Positions 35,602 through 49,300 of a stretch of DNA of 64,000 bases are shown here, piece after piece. Location of the stretch: assembly GCA_000507305.1 (NCBI GenBank), contig DF240149.1:33501-97500 (forward strand). The letters are read 5' to 3'. Under the pieces are notes generated by a model. It was given only the letters and a program-made list of their open reading frames with translations. It was not told the origin of the DNA and ran no database searches. Origin of the DNA: Breviolum minutum Mf 1.05b.01 (taxonomy: Eukaryota; Sar; Dinophyceae; Suessiales; Symbiodiniaceae). How positions within the stretch are numbered: the first letter of the stretch is position 1; the number at the start of each line of letters is the position of its first letter. The position numbers and the translations under genes were made by a program.

Positions 35602-38300
35602 GCACATGGCTCGAAATTACGACCACCTGGCAGACTTCACCATTGTTTTGCATCCTGATGTCTTTGAACATGATCCTTGGACCTTCAAATGAGAGATTTG
35701 TCTCCACCAGAATCAAGTTTGCAGAACCGTTTGAAGGCTTGATTGATGATGAACAATGTAGATGCATTCGGTAGGGATTTTTTTTTGTTGGAAATCTTGA
35801 CTGTTTTGCCCTCATACCTGTCTTCCAATATACATTCCATATTCAATATATTTCGAAGTAGTGTTGGTCCATCACGCCGCACATTAAGATTCTGCTTGTT
35901 TCACCTTTGACATAGTTTGATAGGGTTGAATTTCGCTTTCACAACATCCTTTCCATGTTTTTGAATACCAGCGCTGCAGTTTAATGGACTGCAAGTGATT
36001 CATGAGGTAAATCCCCGTACCTTACGCAATGTGCTGTTATCCTTGCGTGTTGGGACCTTCCGACGTGCGGGCAATGATGAAGAGTGGTACAAGCAACTAG
36101 ACCTGCAAAGTTTGGGGGGGTTGTTGGTTTGATGTGTTGTGATTTTCCTTTAAACGATGATGAATGACCTGATATGACCTGAATTGTTGTTTTGGAAAGG
36201 GGGTAATCCACAACCTTAATCCATGGGCTTGCTATGGTTCCCCTAATGATTTCCCATGAATCCGAAGGTCACCTGTTACCGATGTACATCCTTACTTGGA
36301 CCCCGTAGGACCTTGTGAAGATTTAGAGGTTGGATTACACTCAATGATTAGTTAGAGTTCTTTAAGAAAGGCAACCTTTTTAGATCATAGTTTGGAAGTT
36401 AGGAAAATATCTATAGTAAACCGTTCATTTTCTTTTTCAGAGTCAAACGCCTATGGAGAATGGGATAGGATGTCATGAGCAATCATGCTGCAATTGTAAA
36501 CTCCAAACTCTCGACTGTTGAAGATGTGGTTAGATAACAAATGGTTTTTGTGGTGTTGATCTGTAGATGATCTATAAGATGTTTTTCAATTCAGCCTTTG
36601 GCAGCCTTCCAGGCATCTCTCCTTGTCGCACAACTATTTGTGGGGTCCTCAGAATATCATCAGCTTCGATTCGCTCGGCGTTCATCAGTATGTACAGTGC
36701 CAGTGTGCCAGGTTGAGACCTTCCCGAGCACGTTTTGCCTCTGCCAACTGTACAGAGGTGGTGCCCTACCCAAACATACCAAAAGGGAAAGCATATTGAT
36801 TCGAAACAGGAAGATTTGTGGGAACTTGACTTTTGGATGATGCATTTTTTTGTTTTCAAAAAAAAGCTTCTGGGTGAAGGAGAGTTATAGATATAGTCTA
36901 GTGAATGAATGGAGACTGTAAACAGTAAACGATTTGAAGAAGGCGAAATCTTGTTTCAACGAATTTGCTGAATCTCAGTCCATCACATTACTCCTGAAGA
37001 AAAAACAACTCCCAACTAGAAACTCTTTCGTCATACTGGGTACCAACATCCGGAAGTCTACGTGATTTTTTTTTCTGCAGGCGGACTTAGGATTTCAAGA
37101 TCTTTGGCGTCAACTCTTTGAAGAAGAAGCACCCAAATTGGAGGTCAAAGCCTTGAAAGTGGGCTTGGCATGTGGGATGGAGATGGTTTGATCATATGTT
37201 CTTCAGATACGTGCGTATATATTTTATGGCAATCAAACAATATTGTATCATCGTACATTACACATGGTGATGTGATTCTACTAGATTCGTTCTAAATAGA
37301 TATGCAGAGTCTAAGTCCACAAGATGAAGGAATTCCAGAAAAACATAATTTTTGTTGAATACATTCAACAATCTCAAGTGACTTTAGATTTCTGAAGCAT
37401 AAAACAGACCCCATCGCTGCTAAGGAGACAACCAACTTTGGGTTCTACTGTTGCTCACAGTTGCTTGGCTTCGTGGTGAAGTCGCGAGATGTGATGAAAG
37501 GGATGTCAGGACGTGAAAGAAGTAATCATCAAATGACAATATAACCTGGAAGACCCATTTAAATGCTTTGTATGTATGCATGTTACTTAATACTCATTCA
37601 TCATTCTAGTCTATATACATGATTCATGATTCATTCTCTACTTTCTTTTCCGTAGTTTGCAGCTTTGACACTGAAAGCTGAACATACCTTTCGCTGCATT
37701 GGCACGATTCACACCCTCAGACTCCCAATCCAGGTTCATGGTTCATCGTGAAGTGGTTCATCGCAGACCAAAAGCGTGGTACCAAAGTAAGGTGAACGAA
37801 ATTGCCTGGGAACATTGCACCTTGCTTGCACTTCAGCCACGAAAAGCAGCTGGTTGCGTTGATTCATGGAGGGCTTTATTACCCTCTAGTGTAGGAAGTA
37901 TACTGGGGGTGGATAGAGGGTTTCATTGCTTACTTAGGAGCAGCTTGGTTTCGTCGAACATGCAATCATCGATGCATTTGAAAAGTTCAAAAACACTATA
38001 TTCCATGCGGAAGTTAGAACACTCATGTTTGGCATTTGATCATTTTGATTGGAACATACCCTTTTCACAAGCAGCGATCAGGGTCACATGTTGTTGACTG
38101 ATGATATCTCATAGCACCTTTCTATGAGTCATTCACCCACAAAACCACCCAGTGTGCGTAACATCTAGCTATCAAGATCTATCATGTATCAATCATTTTC
38201 ACAAAACAACTTGGAAAACTGCCGGGCGTCCAAGGTGCCACCAGTTACATGGAGCTGCTTTGGATCCTCGGTTGTTTGGGATTCATCGAATGGCCCAGGT
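35602..38300 (+). CDS. DUF3431-like protein, multi-exon
   Basis: Exon 35602-35671 encodes HMARNYDHLADFTIVLHPDV, then FEH, and joins in phase 0 to 36007-about 36104, VNPRTLRNVLLSLRVGTFRR, then AGNDEEWYKQLDLQSL. Exon 37081-about 37188 encodes DLGFQDLWRQLFEEEAPKLE. Exon ending at 37796 encodes RFMVHREVVHRRPKAWYQ (donor GTAAGG). Exon 38235-38300 encodes ATSYMELLWILGCLGF. This order (NYDxLAD.T.fLH, NPRTLR, LWrqLF, FxVxRExvxxRPxxWY, final xxxxLW) matches my recollection of the DUF3431 family, whose reaction is unknown though a glycosyltransferase-like fold has been suggested. The intron after FEH seems to have a GA donor (GATCCT). The 5' end was not found; a candidate exon is 35382-35445 (VGEVAGFGNINVMWRLLNS). 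Confidence 0.6.
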
Positions 38301-38430
38301 CAAAGCACTCCTTTTTTCCCCAAAAAAATGGACAACTATGTAGTACAGCAGCAACAATGAGAGTTTGTTTTTTTGTTTGAAGTGATCCAAGTTTGGATTT
38401 GGGTTGATTCAATGTTCATATGATTCATAG

Positions 38431-39385
38431 CCTACATTTTTGAAGCCCGGCTCATGAGGCACGGGATCTTCCGAGACGGCAAGTTGCATGAGCAGAAACG
38501 GCAGGCGTCGTGGCTGCTAAGCGTCAGTGGTTTTGAGGTGTGAGGGTGTGACTTTTTTGAATTTGGAGAAACCAACTCAAATCTACTGCATGATTGAACA
38601 CAGTAGATCTTATTTTTGGGGTCCCCCTGTATATCCCGGTGTTTTTTTTTCAAGTACGTCCATCAAGATGAGCCCTGGGAGCACCTACCTCACCCAGGAA
38701 CGGAAAGAGCTTCCATTCTTCATGCGTGTGGCACCTTGCCCTTGGGAAAAATAACGGTGGAAGGGTAGAACCTCAATAGGATGACAACATAAGGGAAGTT
38801 TTCAACTCACACTTGAGATGAAATAGATATAGAATATATAGAATTGATATACATATCTGTATATTTATATTACACAGATATTTGGTTAGAGCTGATTGGG
38901 GAACCTTCTTGTATTGTAATAACTGCTTTCCCCACATGTTGATACTAAAAACCAAGACTTGGATGTCTTGTAGGCACCTAGGAAATGGTTCTGTTCACCA
39001 ACTCACTATCCCCCTTTAGTTGGGGTATCCCATTATATAAATGATATCAGTATATGACTATGGCCCGAAATGATCAACCATGAAAACGAATGATGCGAAT
39101 GACATCCGACCAAATGTGTGGTCACAATTTGGTACCTTCTAATTTCACTGCCATAGACAAAGAGTGCAGACATTGTTATGATACTCGCCTAACAAACCCT
39201 GGATACCCCTCGATCTTGCGTTGCAACATATCCCAGCCATTTCTGATCATTTCTGTCAATTTTTTCACGGCTTACAGGACAACTTTTTGGAAGCGACATC
39301 GGATGGATTGATTTGAAAAAATGAACGCGCTGCCCAGAAATGAGGTGTGGAAGCTTGTGGCCAAAGCGCATCCAAAGTGTAGTCT
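38431..39385 (+). CDS. Unrecognised exons downstream of the DUF3431-like gene
   Basis: Exon 38431-38537 (YIFEARLMRHGIFRDGKLHE, then QKRQASWLLSVSGFE; donor GTGTGA) joins in phase 0 with 38655-about 38748 (YVHQDEPWEHLPHPGTERAS, then ILHACGTLPLGK). A further piece at 39319-39390 reads MNALPRNEVWKLVAKAHPKC. The first does not fit the splice phase of the DUF3431-like exon before it, so this may be a separate gene. No family recognised. Confidence 0.5.
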
Positions 39386-40234
39386 ATAGTGAATCATAAA
39401 TGGCATATATATACGTATATATATATATCTTTATATACATAATGATTATATACATAATATGCATATGGACGTGACATACATAGAGAGAGAGAGATTAATA
39501 GAGGGTCGAAGCGTATATAGTTCATATATAATGTATTTGTACTATCTATTTATGTATATAGGAGTACATATTAAACCAGATCCATTCAAACCCAAAAACG
39601 GACCTTCAATGAACTTGCATTTGATGGTTCAAAGTTGAAACTGCGAAACATACTGCTAGAGATTCTCGTGGCTGCCATCCTGAACTGAATCATAAGTCAT
39701 AAGTCTACAGGAAACATGTCCTACTATGTTCTATTTCTATGATTTCTGAAGGGAGATAAGATCCTAAGATCAAGATGAAATGCAGATGCGAAGAGTTGGT
39801 ATATACATGTATATAGAATACCAGGTTGTTGTTTTTCCAACACTAATTGGAGTTGTTTGGCAAAAAAACGATCGATCCAACTGTGACTTATTTCTGTGTG
39901 CTAGCCTGCTAGCAACGTGAGGTGTTTCTTAGTTTGTGGTTGGCTGCTTGTGAAACTCCAGCAACTCAAAATCACAGAGACATGAAAGGCATCATCGATC
40001 CTGATTCAAAAGAGGTTGAGCTTCAGCTCAAGAGTGCGCAAAACTCAAACCAGACATAGCAGACTCTAAGCTTTCCGCAAGCATCTTCAACTCCTTCGAC
40101 TTGCAGACATTCAGCAAATTTGACTTGGGTTCGTTTTTTGTTGGCTTTCAAGCCATCAACATCCCAAGGTTTTCCCAGCCATTCAATTTGTATCACTCTC
40201 AAGAGTCCTTCCATAGCTTCCACATCCCTCAGCC

Positions 40235-40339
40235 ATGTCTCGAAGTTTGCTGTGGGCGGCATGCCTGGTGATCGCAGCATCGCAAAACTTTTTAACCAAC
40301 GAGGACGACCCAGATTTAATCAGATTTCACCAGGGAAGA
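40235..40339 (+). CDS. ERO1: Putative signal-peptide exon of ERO1
   Basis: ATG at 40235 opens MSRSLLWAACLVIAASQNFL followed by TNEDDPDLIRFHQG: a short n-region, a hydrophobic core and a plausible cleavage zone, as expected for an ER luminal protein. TGA follows at 40340 in frame, so the exon must end before it (possible GA donor near 40336). The long - strand frame over the same bases is its shadow. Linkage to the downstream ERO1 exons is inferred from position and ER logic. Confidence 0.55.
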
Positions 40340-43300
40340 TGACAGGAAATGATAGTGATGTTGTGACTTCACCTTAATAAGCTTTGTTGAATCCAGCATG
40401 GCTGTTTTTTTTTGGTGGAGATAGAGCTATAAGCCACAAAGAACTTTGGTTGAACTCGCCAGATTGATGTCAGATTATAGCATCCTGGTTCTAAAGCACC
40501 TGTTGCAGCCATCATTTGTTCAACACCATGGGAAAACTCGTGGTGGCGGGAAGGAAAAGCCACCTGATACAATGTAATGCTCATCTTCGTTGGCATGTCA
40601 TGTGTTTCGAAGTCATGGATGACCCACTTTCAGTCGTGTGTCATGGGCCATCCTAAGCAACCCTTCCCAAAGCTGCACCCCACCAGCAATAAGGGTTTAA
40701 TATGGTTTAATACAGGGTTCTTTACTGAAAGCATACGTAGGCTGACAAAGTGATCGTTTTCCACAATCACCAAGAGTTTAGGTCATGGTACCTCTTTACA
40801 CGTTGTGCCTTCAAAGATGAGGGACCCTCAAACGGGTGAAGCACGGCTTGGAAGATATCAGGGATAGATTTTAAGTCCGCTGGCTGAGAATCTTGAACCA
40901 GCTGGCAGGCAGTAACTTGAAGATAATTCTGGGATAGACACTCTCAATCCGACCGAATCCAAATCCTTCCATCAAAAATTGAATGGGACCCCTAAGTAAG
41001 TTGCTAGAGTTATTAGATACTCAGGTTTAGGGGTCCGTTCAGTAGGTCCTGTTGGAGATTTCCTGGAATCCTAAAAAGTGGATACTCAACTAGGTGGTGG
41101 TTTCAAACATTGTGTTTAAAAAACCCCCAGTTCCGGGAAATGATCCAATTGGACGAGCATATTTTTCAATTGGGGGGAAGGTCTCACCAACCTTTTTCCC
41201 ATCCTGGTTTTTCACCAGATTTCTGCCGATCAACTGCCATGGTTTGACCCGACAGATGTGGCCAGGATGTGGGGGACACAGCTCAGACGTGTAATGTCGA
41301 TACAGTGCAGGCACCCCCCCTATCAGTGGGTTTGGTGGTTCTTGGGTGCGATTTTGTGGCGGCTTGTGACTGGATTCATGTATGTTGAATATACGTGTAT
41401 ATATATATATACATAATATATATATGTTATGGCTATGATGTCATCATGTAATATGCCATGATATTACATTATTGTATGTGTTATATGATGCAATGTTTTG
41501 CTTGGTGGCATTCATGATGTTTTGCCTCTGTGTCGATAAGTCTAAAGATGTGAAAGCTTAGAGTTTGTTTCTATTCCTTGCTTTATATCGCGTTTCCCCA
41601 AACCTGTTCTGACTCCCAAAAAAGCTAAAAGCTGAAAATGATTTTAAAAAACGGTTGAAAGGTGTTTGAAGATCTTGATGTGAAGACGTTTGAATCATCA
41701 GTTTTCAAATATATGGCCTACAACCATTTCGCCATTGAGCACCCTTCATCGATGCAGGTGGCAAATCTCCAGCAGTTGCATCCCATCTTGCACCTTGGAA
41801 GAGTTTCATGATAACACTTCCAGGTTTCTGGCATCGCTTTCACCGTTTAAGTCAAGAGGAAAGATGACAATATAGACAATGAGAAACATGGCGGTGTATA
41901 ATCTATATCTATATATGTATAATTATATATGTGTATATGGTATAATATATATGTATATCTCATATGATGTGTATATATATATATGATTACATACCGGGAA
42001 CCCGGTATTTCCTTACTTTTACAATCAAAGGCGTGCAATATCACTGTATGTATCATGTACACATCAAAGAAACAACAATCATATCCATCCAAACCCTTTC
42101 GGAAATGTGTTGCACCATTGCGGTTACCTCAGGCACGACCTGGTGAATACCACCTTCTTTCGGCTCTTTCGGGTCAACTTGCGGAATCCTACTTGCAGGG
42201 GAACAAAGACTGGGGATGATTGAATTGGTTGTCATATTACCATGCATATACCATAAATGTTACAAATAGAGTGTCATCCGTCTGCGTGTAAACATCAATT
42301 TACAGATTGCTCACTCAGTTTTTGAGCATTAGTTGTTGTTGTTGTTCTTGTTGTTGTTGTTGTTGTTGTTGTGGTTGTTTTTTTAGGACATCAAGTCAAA
42401 TCATAATATGTTTCGTTGTAGGTTTAACATGTTTCCATTCGAATGTTTTTCGAGTTGGAAACTCGGTATTACTCTGAAGAGTTTGAACCCCCAATTGCCG
42501 GTGAGAACCCACATAGAATGTGTCTTAGTAGGAATTTGAATCATCTTTTTCAAGTAATTTAGCAAATAGATGGCGCATCAGCAATGTACCAACTGGATTG
42601 ATATTTTTACATTGGTTTGTATTTATCAATATATAGGCCCCTTTGTTCCCAGTGTACCTCAACCACCGTTGATCATGTTGACCTTAGGTGCCTATTGGAA
42701 GAGTCCTGACAGTGAGGAAAAATCCGCCACTTCGGGTGGCACATGTACAGGTGGGGCATCCGGATGTGGCTGGGATACATGGGAAACCGGGGCAAAACCT
42801 GAAATACCCGCGAGGTGAAAATCAACATTTTATCCAAATCTCAGAGGTCTCCAACCCTTATTTGCCAGGGTTTCTTGTTTGTTTTAAGGAGGGTAATATG
42901 TGACCAAAAATAAAAACAGGGATTTTTAGTGGAGGTCTCAAAGGATGGAACCTGATAGCTTTCAAAGGACTTGCAGCCTTTGTCATTTCATGCTTTGCTA
43001 GTCATCTTGATGTCGCTACAGTCAATCATGAAACTGCTGCTTAGGTTGCATGGTTGAACATCTCCTGTTGGTTCAGTACTTGTCACAATTTGGTTCCCTT
43101 TCCATTGACTGCCTATAGGCATCCCGGGGAATTACAAAAGAAAGCACACCCACTTCACATAACTTAAGTATAGATATAACTAACATATTTTACTGATTGA
43201 TAGACAGTAATAGACAGCAAGTAACCTGATTTTGGGCAGGCATTTGTTTGGTGAATTTTGCCCATCTTCAAGCCACTTTTTTTCCTCGGGCCAGGGTCAG

Positions 43301-46300
43301 TGCCAACATTGGCTTCAAAGCCTGCATTCATGTCCAAAGGAGGCTTTTCTGCAGGCGGATGGGTGGATGGTGAAGTGATGGATGTGATTGGATGATGAAT
43401 TTTTTGACCCGGGACCTGTGGATAGACGTAGAGGTGGCGGGGCTTTGTATGATTTCCTATGCATTGGTATGTAACCTACCTTTTTTTGGGTTGTTAGCCA
43501 TGTATTGACCCAGGGGGTGCTTGTAAAAAAGCTTCATTGTTTTTAACATATTGGTGTATAAGCTGGTTTCATTGCGGCTGGTTGTAAGGCTTCCAGGACA
43601 GCTGTGACGAAAAAAAAGGCCTACAACAGAAACTGGTATATTGTCCAGAAATATTGTCCCATGTAGTTTAATCATAGAATTCTTGAATATTTTGAATATG
43701 GATATACCATCAATATCCATTGAATTTAGGGGATTTGGGGATATATTCTATCTATTCTAGCAATCCAGGATGGTTATAGATGGTCACATATTTGTAGCAC
43801 GTCACAGCACAACATTCTCAATCACTCATAGGGGCAGAAGGGCCAGCAACATGGAAAGCTTCATGAGACTGAGTCCATAAGGGCATAGCTCAAAGTCAGC
43901 AAACCCCCATATTGGATCTACCAATGCTGAGTACAGTCGTTTTTGTACCTGCCGATTCCATTCGAAATACCTATGAGTCGTCACAAATCTCATGCATGCG
44001 TTGAGCTTGGATGGGGGAGAAGTTGAATCAAACCAACCATGAATGAAACGTTTTTTTTTGGCGAAACGTAAAGATAACCATGAACACATGAGTGGCGCAT
44101 TGTTTCCAAAGATCAAGCTGTAACAGGAGGCTTTAAAAGCAGTTCTCCACCAGCGGAGCGGGGGGAAAAAGTTGGCGGTGAGGGTGGTTTGTGATGACAT
44201 GCTCAGTATCGAAGAAGATCAAACATCTCAAGAGGTGATTATGCCTAGTGGTTGCATATGATTTCCAGATTCGGATATGGAGTGTAGCATGGTACCGCGT
44301 CGTTTTTGGAGTTTGTCATCTTCAATGGCCAGCGCTACAAGGCTATCTATGTATAGCCATCATTGAAATCTCACATCTATTTCAACGGTATTCCGAGTCG
44401 GAAGGATATCTCATATCGCACTCTTCCACCATGTTCTATTCAACACATCAGTCACTTCAGCACCACTGAACATGTGTAACTTACACTTTTTAAGCACAAC
44501 CAAAATCTCCAACTTCCAATAGTTTCCAACAAAAACAGCCAATAATATACGAACCCCTGCACACCCCCCCCCCCAAAAAAAAAAAACGCAGCAACTTTCG
44601 CCTGTGGGAAATGTTCACCATTTTATGTCCGCCATGCAGGAGCCTGGTTGCTCAGTGGAAGCTGATGGCAGTTCTGAACAAATCGATCGGAAACTCACGG
44701 TACAAGAGAAGGTGGGGAAGGGATGGGATGGGAGTCCGCCTTGTCATGGAAAATGCCCCCAGGATCAGATCGATTACAGCCTTCTGAAAGGGGCTGGGGT
44801 TGAGGTTTATTGTAGACTTTTTGACATGATGTTGGATTCGATGTGGTGATTTAGGTCAAAATAAGAAACCTGAAACTCTGGGTTGAGGAATTAGTTCAAT
44901 GAAACGATATGAAAAGGGTTGAGGGAAGAGCAGTTGTGGCAGTTGCTGGTCGTTTGGGCAAATAGATGCTGCGTGAGAGTTGTGTGAGTTCATCAGGACT
45001 GGCCATGGAGGGAAGATTTTAGCAAAGGTTTGAGCATGCTTCAGGTGTACTGAAGTTCCCATCTTGGAATTTCGAACTGCAATACCCCATGAGAAACTGC
45101 ATAGGAAATTCCCCTCATGGCTCCAAGAGTCGTTTCCTTTACAAGCTCCAGCCCATTGAACGCCATGAGCACTTGAGGTGGCTCAGTTGAAACGAGGAAA
45201 TGAGCGACTTGGCCGGGGATCATGTTGGATCCCAAAGTCAGCCCTCAAAGTTGCAAGGTTTCTGCCACAGGATCTTAGATATTGAAGTGTTTTTCCCATA
45301 TTTTGATATGTTTCCGTGTCAAAAAGGATTTCCCCATGCAACAGGATTTGGTAATTATGGAAAATTAATGATAACTATGGTTATTTGAAGGTATTTGTTT
45401 GGTTCATAGCTTTCTCCTGTTTTCCATCTGCATTTTTTCCATTTGTTTGTTTCATACTCCCAGACCATCCTTTGCTTGTCCGTTGATGGCTTGCCTAGGA
45501 CAGAAGACTGTGAATTCGAGGAGAGCCTACTGGATGCAACTTGGGAAGTGTTTGTGTAGACAAAGCGAACATGGGAGAGTAGACAATGTGACAAAAGTTG
45601 ATACAAACGCATAAAAGAAAGGTGAAGAAGTATACATAAATTTGTTTGAAAATATAGGTGCCCAGAATGGCATCATATTTGGGACTATTGTGATGACCGT
45701 TTTGTCATATGATAGTTATGTGATATCATCCATGACTTCATGACTTCCCATTTTTCCCGTTCACCTGCCAGGAGGATTTGCCCACCTACTGGGTAGATAT
45801 GTGCTCGGGAGATCATGCCAAGGGCATGACCCTCGAGGACAAAATAGGGTGAGGTAATTCGATCAATGATCATTGGAAGCCTTGAACAGACATGGGTGTT
45901 TCCTCAAATGGGGGTACCCCCAAAACACCCCAAAAATGATCATTTTTAGTAGGAAAACCCATGGTTGTTGGGTACTGTACCACCATTTTAGGAAACACCC
46001 ATAATATGTACTTCAAGTTGAAGCAGAGGAATCCTGAAGGAAGTCATTGCTTTCAGCCAGACTCTTCTAAGATTAGAATGTAGCACCCAAGAGGACGTGA
46101 ACCTCATCAAGAATCCGGAGCGCAACACGGGCTACAATGGCTCCCACATCTGGCAGGCCATGCGAGGGGGGAAAGATTCTTGAGGTTCCGATCCATACAA
46201 GTACCAAATAGAACTAACCAAATATAACATCATATTTGTGCACAAGTTAATAGATTGATATTTTATGAATTTGAAACTCTAGAGATGTAACTTGCTTAAG

Positions 46301-49300
46301 CTGAAATGCCGAATTTCGAACTCAATGCTCAAAACACCCAAAGATGTCTGTAGTCTCCAGCATCTCACCTATCTTAGTACCGGGATTCCAAGCTCTAGCC
46401 CCACTCGTACTCCCGACCCCAACGAAGAAACCGGTGGAAACCACCATGCCAAACCAAAATTCATGAAACATCTCACCACCATCTATCCCTATGAACCATC
46501 CATAACCCATCATCCTCATTTGATACAACCATGAATCATTCTCAATCCATCCAATCATCCTTTTTTTGAACATGTTATTTCACCATCCAACCATATTATT
46601 GGTCCTACTCGAATCGATACATCCAACCACCAGCAGGATCCACTTAACGAATCGCCATCCGCTGCTGCCAGGCCATGTATGATGAGAACTGTTTTGAGGT
46701 GGGAAGTTCAATGCCCCGAGGTCGTTTCGCTTCAGATGCCTCCATGTGCTATGAGGACCGGACCGTTGGTGTTGGCAAATTTTTGAGGCAAATCGAATGT
46801 AAACAATGAGGGATTGATGATTGATGGATGTTTCTTGTTGTAAATTAGAGTAAATGTGTCATATATGAACACCTGAACATCTCTGTTGGTTCATTCTAGA
46901 AATTCATTCAATACCCAATTCATCTGTGGTCCGAAATCCAAGGCCTTTTGTGAGCGCTGACTTTCAACACTGCTGCAGGAGCGAGTCCTTTATAGATTGC
47001 TTAGTGGTTGGCATGCCTCCACATCCATTTCCATTGCCAAGAACTACTATGCCCCAGGCACCCAAAATGCTGGGACAATAGGAGGACTTTGAAAAGTATT
47101 GCTGTCACACACGTCTTCTAAGTATGATGACTTGTTTGTTTCTTGGCCGCTGTCCAGTTGACTACTCCCAAAGCTGACGTCATGACTTTTGTGTAAACCC
47201 CCAAGGAATATGATGTTGGTATAGAACCCACAACCGCAACTCGTATTTTGTACACCTGTTGTCAATGGGTGGTTGAAGGTACAAAGCAGAAGGGCGGCTG
47301 GGCTCCAAACTTGGTTGGAGCCTCAAGACAGGTACTACCTGCAACCAGGGATAATATACATATCAACAACACCGAATCTCTTTAAACAAAAGGAGTTTGT
47401 TAATGATATAAATGAGCTATGACCTACTTAAATATGATCTTGAATCGAAAAAGGAACTTTGAAGAAAGATCGATTGATCAAACATCTGAATATAGATTGT
47501 TTCTTTCCAAAAATTGTGACCCATGATTCTAGTTTGCCTAGGACCGCTTTATGAAGGACATCGGGGATCATCCGGAACGTGCGAAGAATCTCCATTTCTC
47601 CTTTGTGGTCCTGCTTCGAGCTGTTCGAAAGGTGGAACAGGGTGGTGATGAGTGGCGCCTTGAGCGAAGATTTCAGGTCTGAAACATCTGGGCATTGAAG
47701 AAATACACAAAAATCATCAAAAATCGGTTGAATAGTAGAGTATGTCTGAAGATGTCTGAAGTTTTGTTGCCAATTTATGCTTATTCATCTTATTACATGC
47801 TCACTTGATCTCACCGGTACCAACAGATATCAAACTCACGATCCTTTGCGAATGATGTGAGGGCAACGAAAATAAGATGTTTCCTCATGCTGTCAATTTC
47901 CTTGCCAATTCGGAGGATCTATGGGGACTTGTTTTGAATCTATCAGATTCAGATTTTTAACCATGCTTACTCAACGGAAAGGTTTCCCAATTCTAAGCAG
48001 CCTCAAAATCAAGCCTTTTCCCGCCCTAAAAAAGTTGATGGTTTCCTTGTTGAGTCTGCACTATGTAGCCCTTTCGTACTGCAATGAAACTGGGGATGTC
48101 TCAAGATTAGTTCTCTAATTTTCCTTAAACTTATCTGATCAATTTGTGTAGAAAGCCATTCTGACTAGTTTTGAAACGCTTCGTCATGTCCTTCTTCCAT
48201 GACAGAGGCAGCACCGTTGCTGCAGAGTTATGCCTTCCACACGGGGGATGACAAGGAGGATATGAAGACCAAGGCAAGGTAATTTGGAGGACCCTCCATG
48301 AGACAGCCACATTGGTGCTGGCAAATGAGTGAATTGAATTTTCTTATAGGTTATAGATTGCAGGTGCAATCTAGAAGTATATATGTGATTTATATGTGAG
48401 TATTGAGTGTAATTCCCTGTAGGGAAATTGCTTGAATGGTCACGGTGGCAGATTTGGCAGATTTTTTTTCAAACGCAGCAGTCACGCAGAGTGACAGAGA
48501 GTCACACAAACCTTGAAACATGAAAATTTCCAAACACATCTGAAAAAAGATGATATCATATGGCAAATTATGGCAATCAATTACTATGATTTGTTTGAAG
48601 TGAATAAGGTGAGAAGTCAAAAAAACATGTTCCGCACTGACCCATTGCCACCCGCAGATGCTGATGTCTCGATTACTCGATTCGCAGCTTCTGTCATTGT
48701 GCTCACCTCTCTTTGAGGCTGCGGTTTGGGGGGGATGAAGAGCTTTGACAAATCCCAGTTTGCGGGGGTCAAAAATGAAACAACTATTTCATACTATTTC
48801 AATAGTTAAAGTAATATGGTTACAGAATCAATCATAATCATACATATATGATGTTTCGTTGAAGCTCTAATATAGATTCATATAGATGATGCTAGATTCT
48901 TTGCAACCATGTCTTCACCTCAACTCCTCAAAGTCTTTCTGTTTGGGAAGGCCTTCGATGAGACAAGGCTTTTTCGAAGCAGCTCTACGGAGCAAAGGAG
49001 TCAATTGAAACGACAATTCAAGTGCCTTACTCCTGCAGGGAGTTGATTAATGGTCAATGGATGTCAATGGGTACTTGGGTTGGAATATAGTTATGGTATT
49101 CGTTTATATTATATATATATGTTATATGTTTATGATTGGCTGGGTATGACCCAAATGACTGAACTCCAAAATGATGTTTGGAATACTGAACACAATCAAA
49201 GTGTGTTTTTTTCCGTTGTTTGGTTCCTTAGTTTTTGAGCTAATGGCCAAGGATGTGTTTGGTTTCATTGGTTTAAACACTGGAATATCTCCCGGTTCTT

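Noticed and set aside
40023..40280. Long minus-strand open frame reading like protein (EGLLRVIQIEWLGKPWDVDG)
   Set aside because: It lies antisense to the signal-peptide exon MSRSLLWAACLVIAASQNFL at 40235 on the + strand, which fits the downstream ERO1 gene; shadow frames of real exons are common here.
45041..45235. Minus-strand open frame at the ERO1 linker exons
   Set aside because: The + strand reading at 45105-45177 has AG|G and GT borders in the gene's direction; strand is not fully settled but the minus frame has no splice context.
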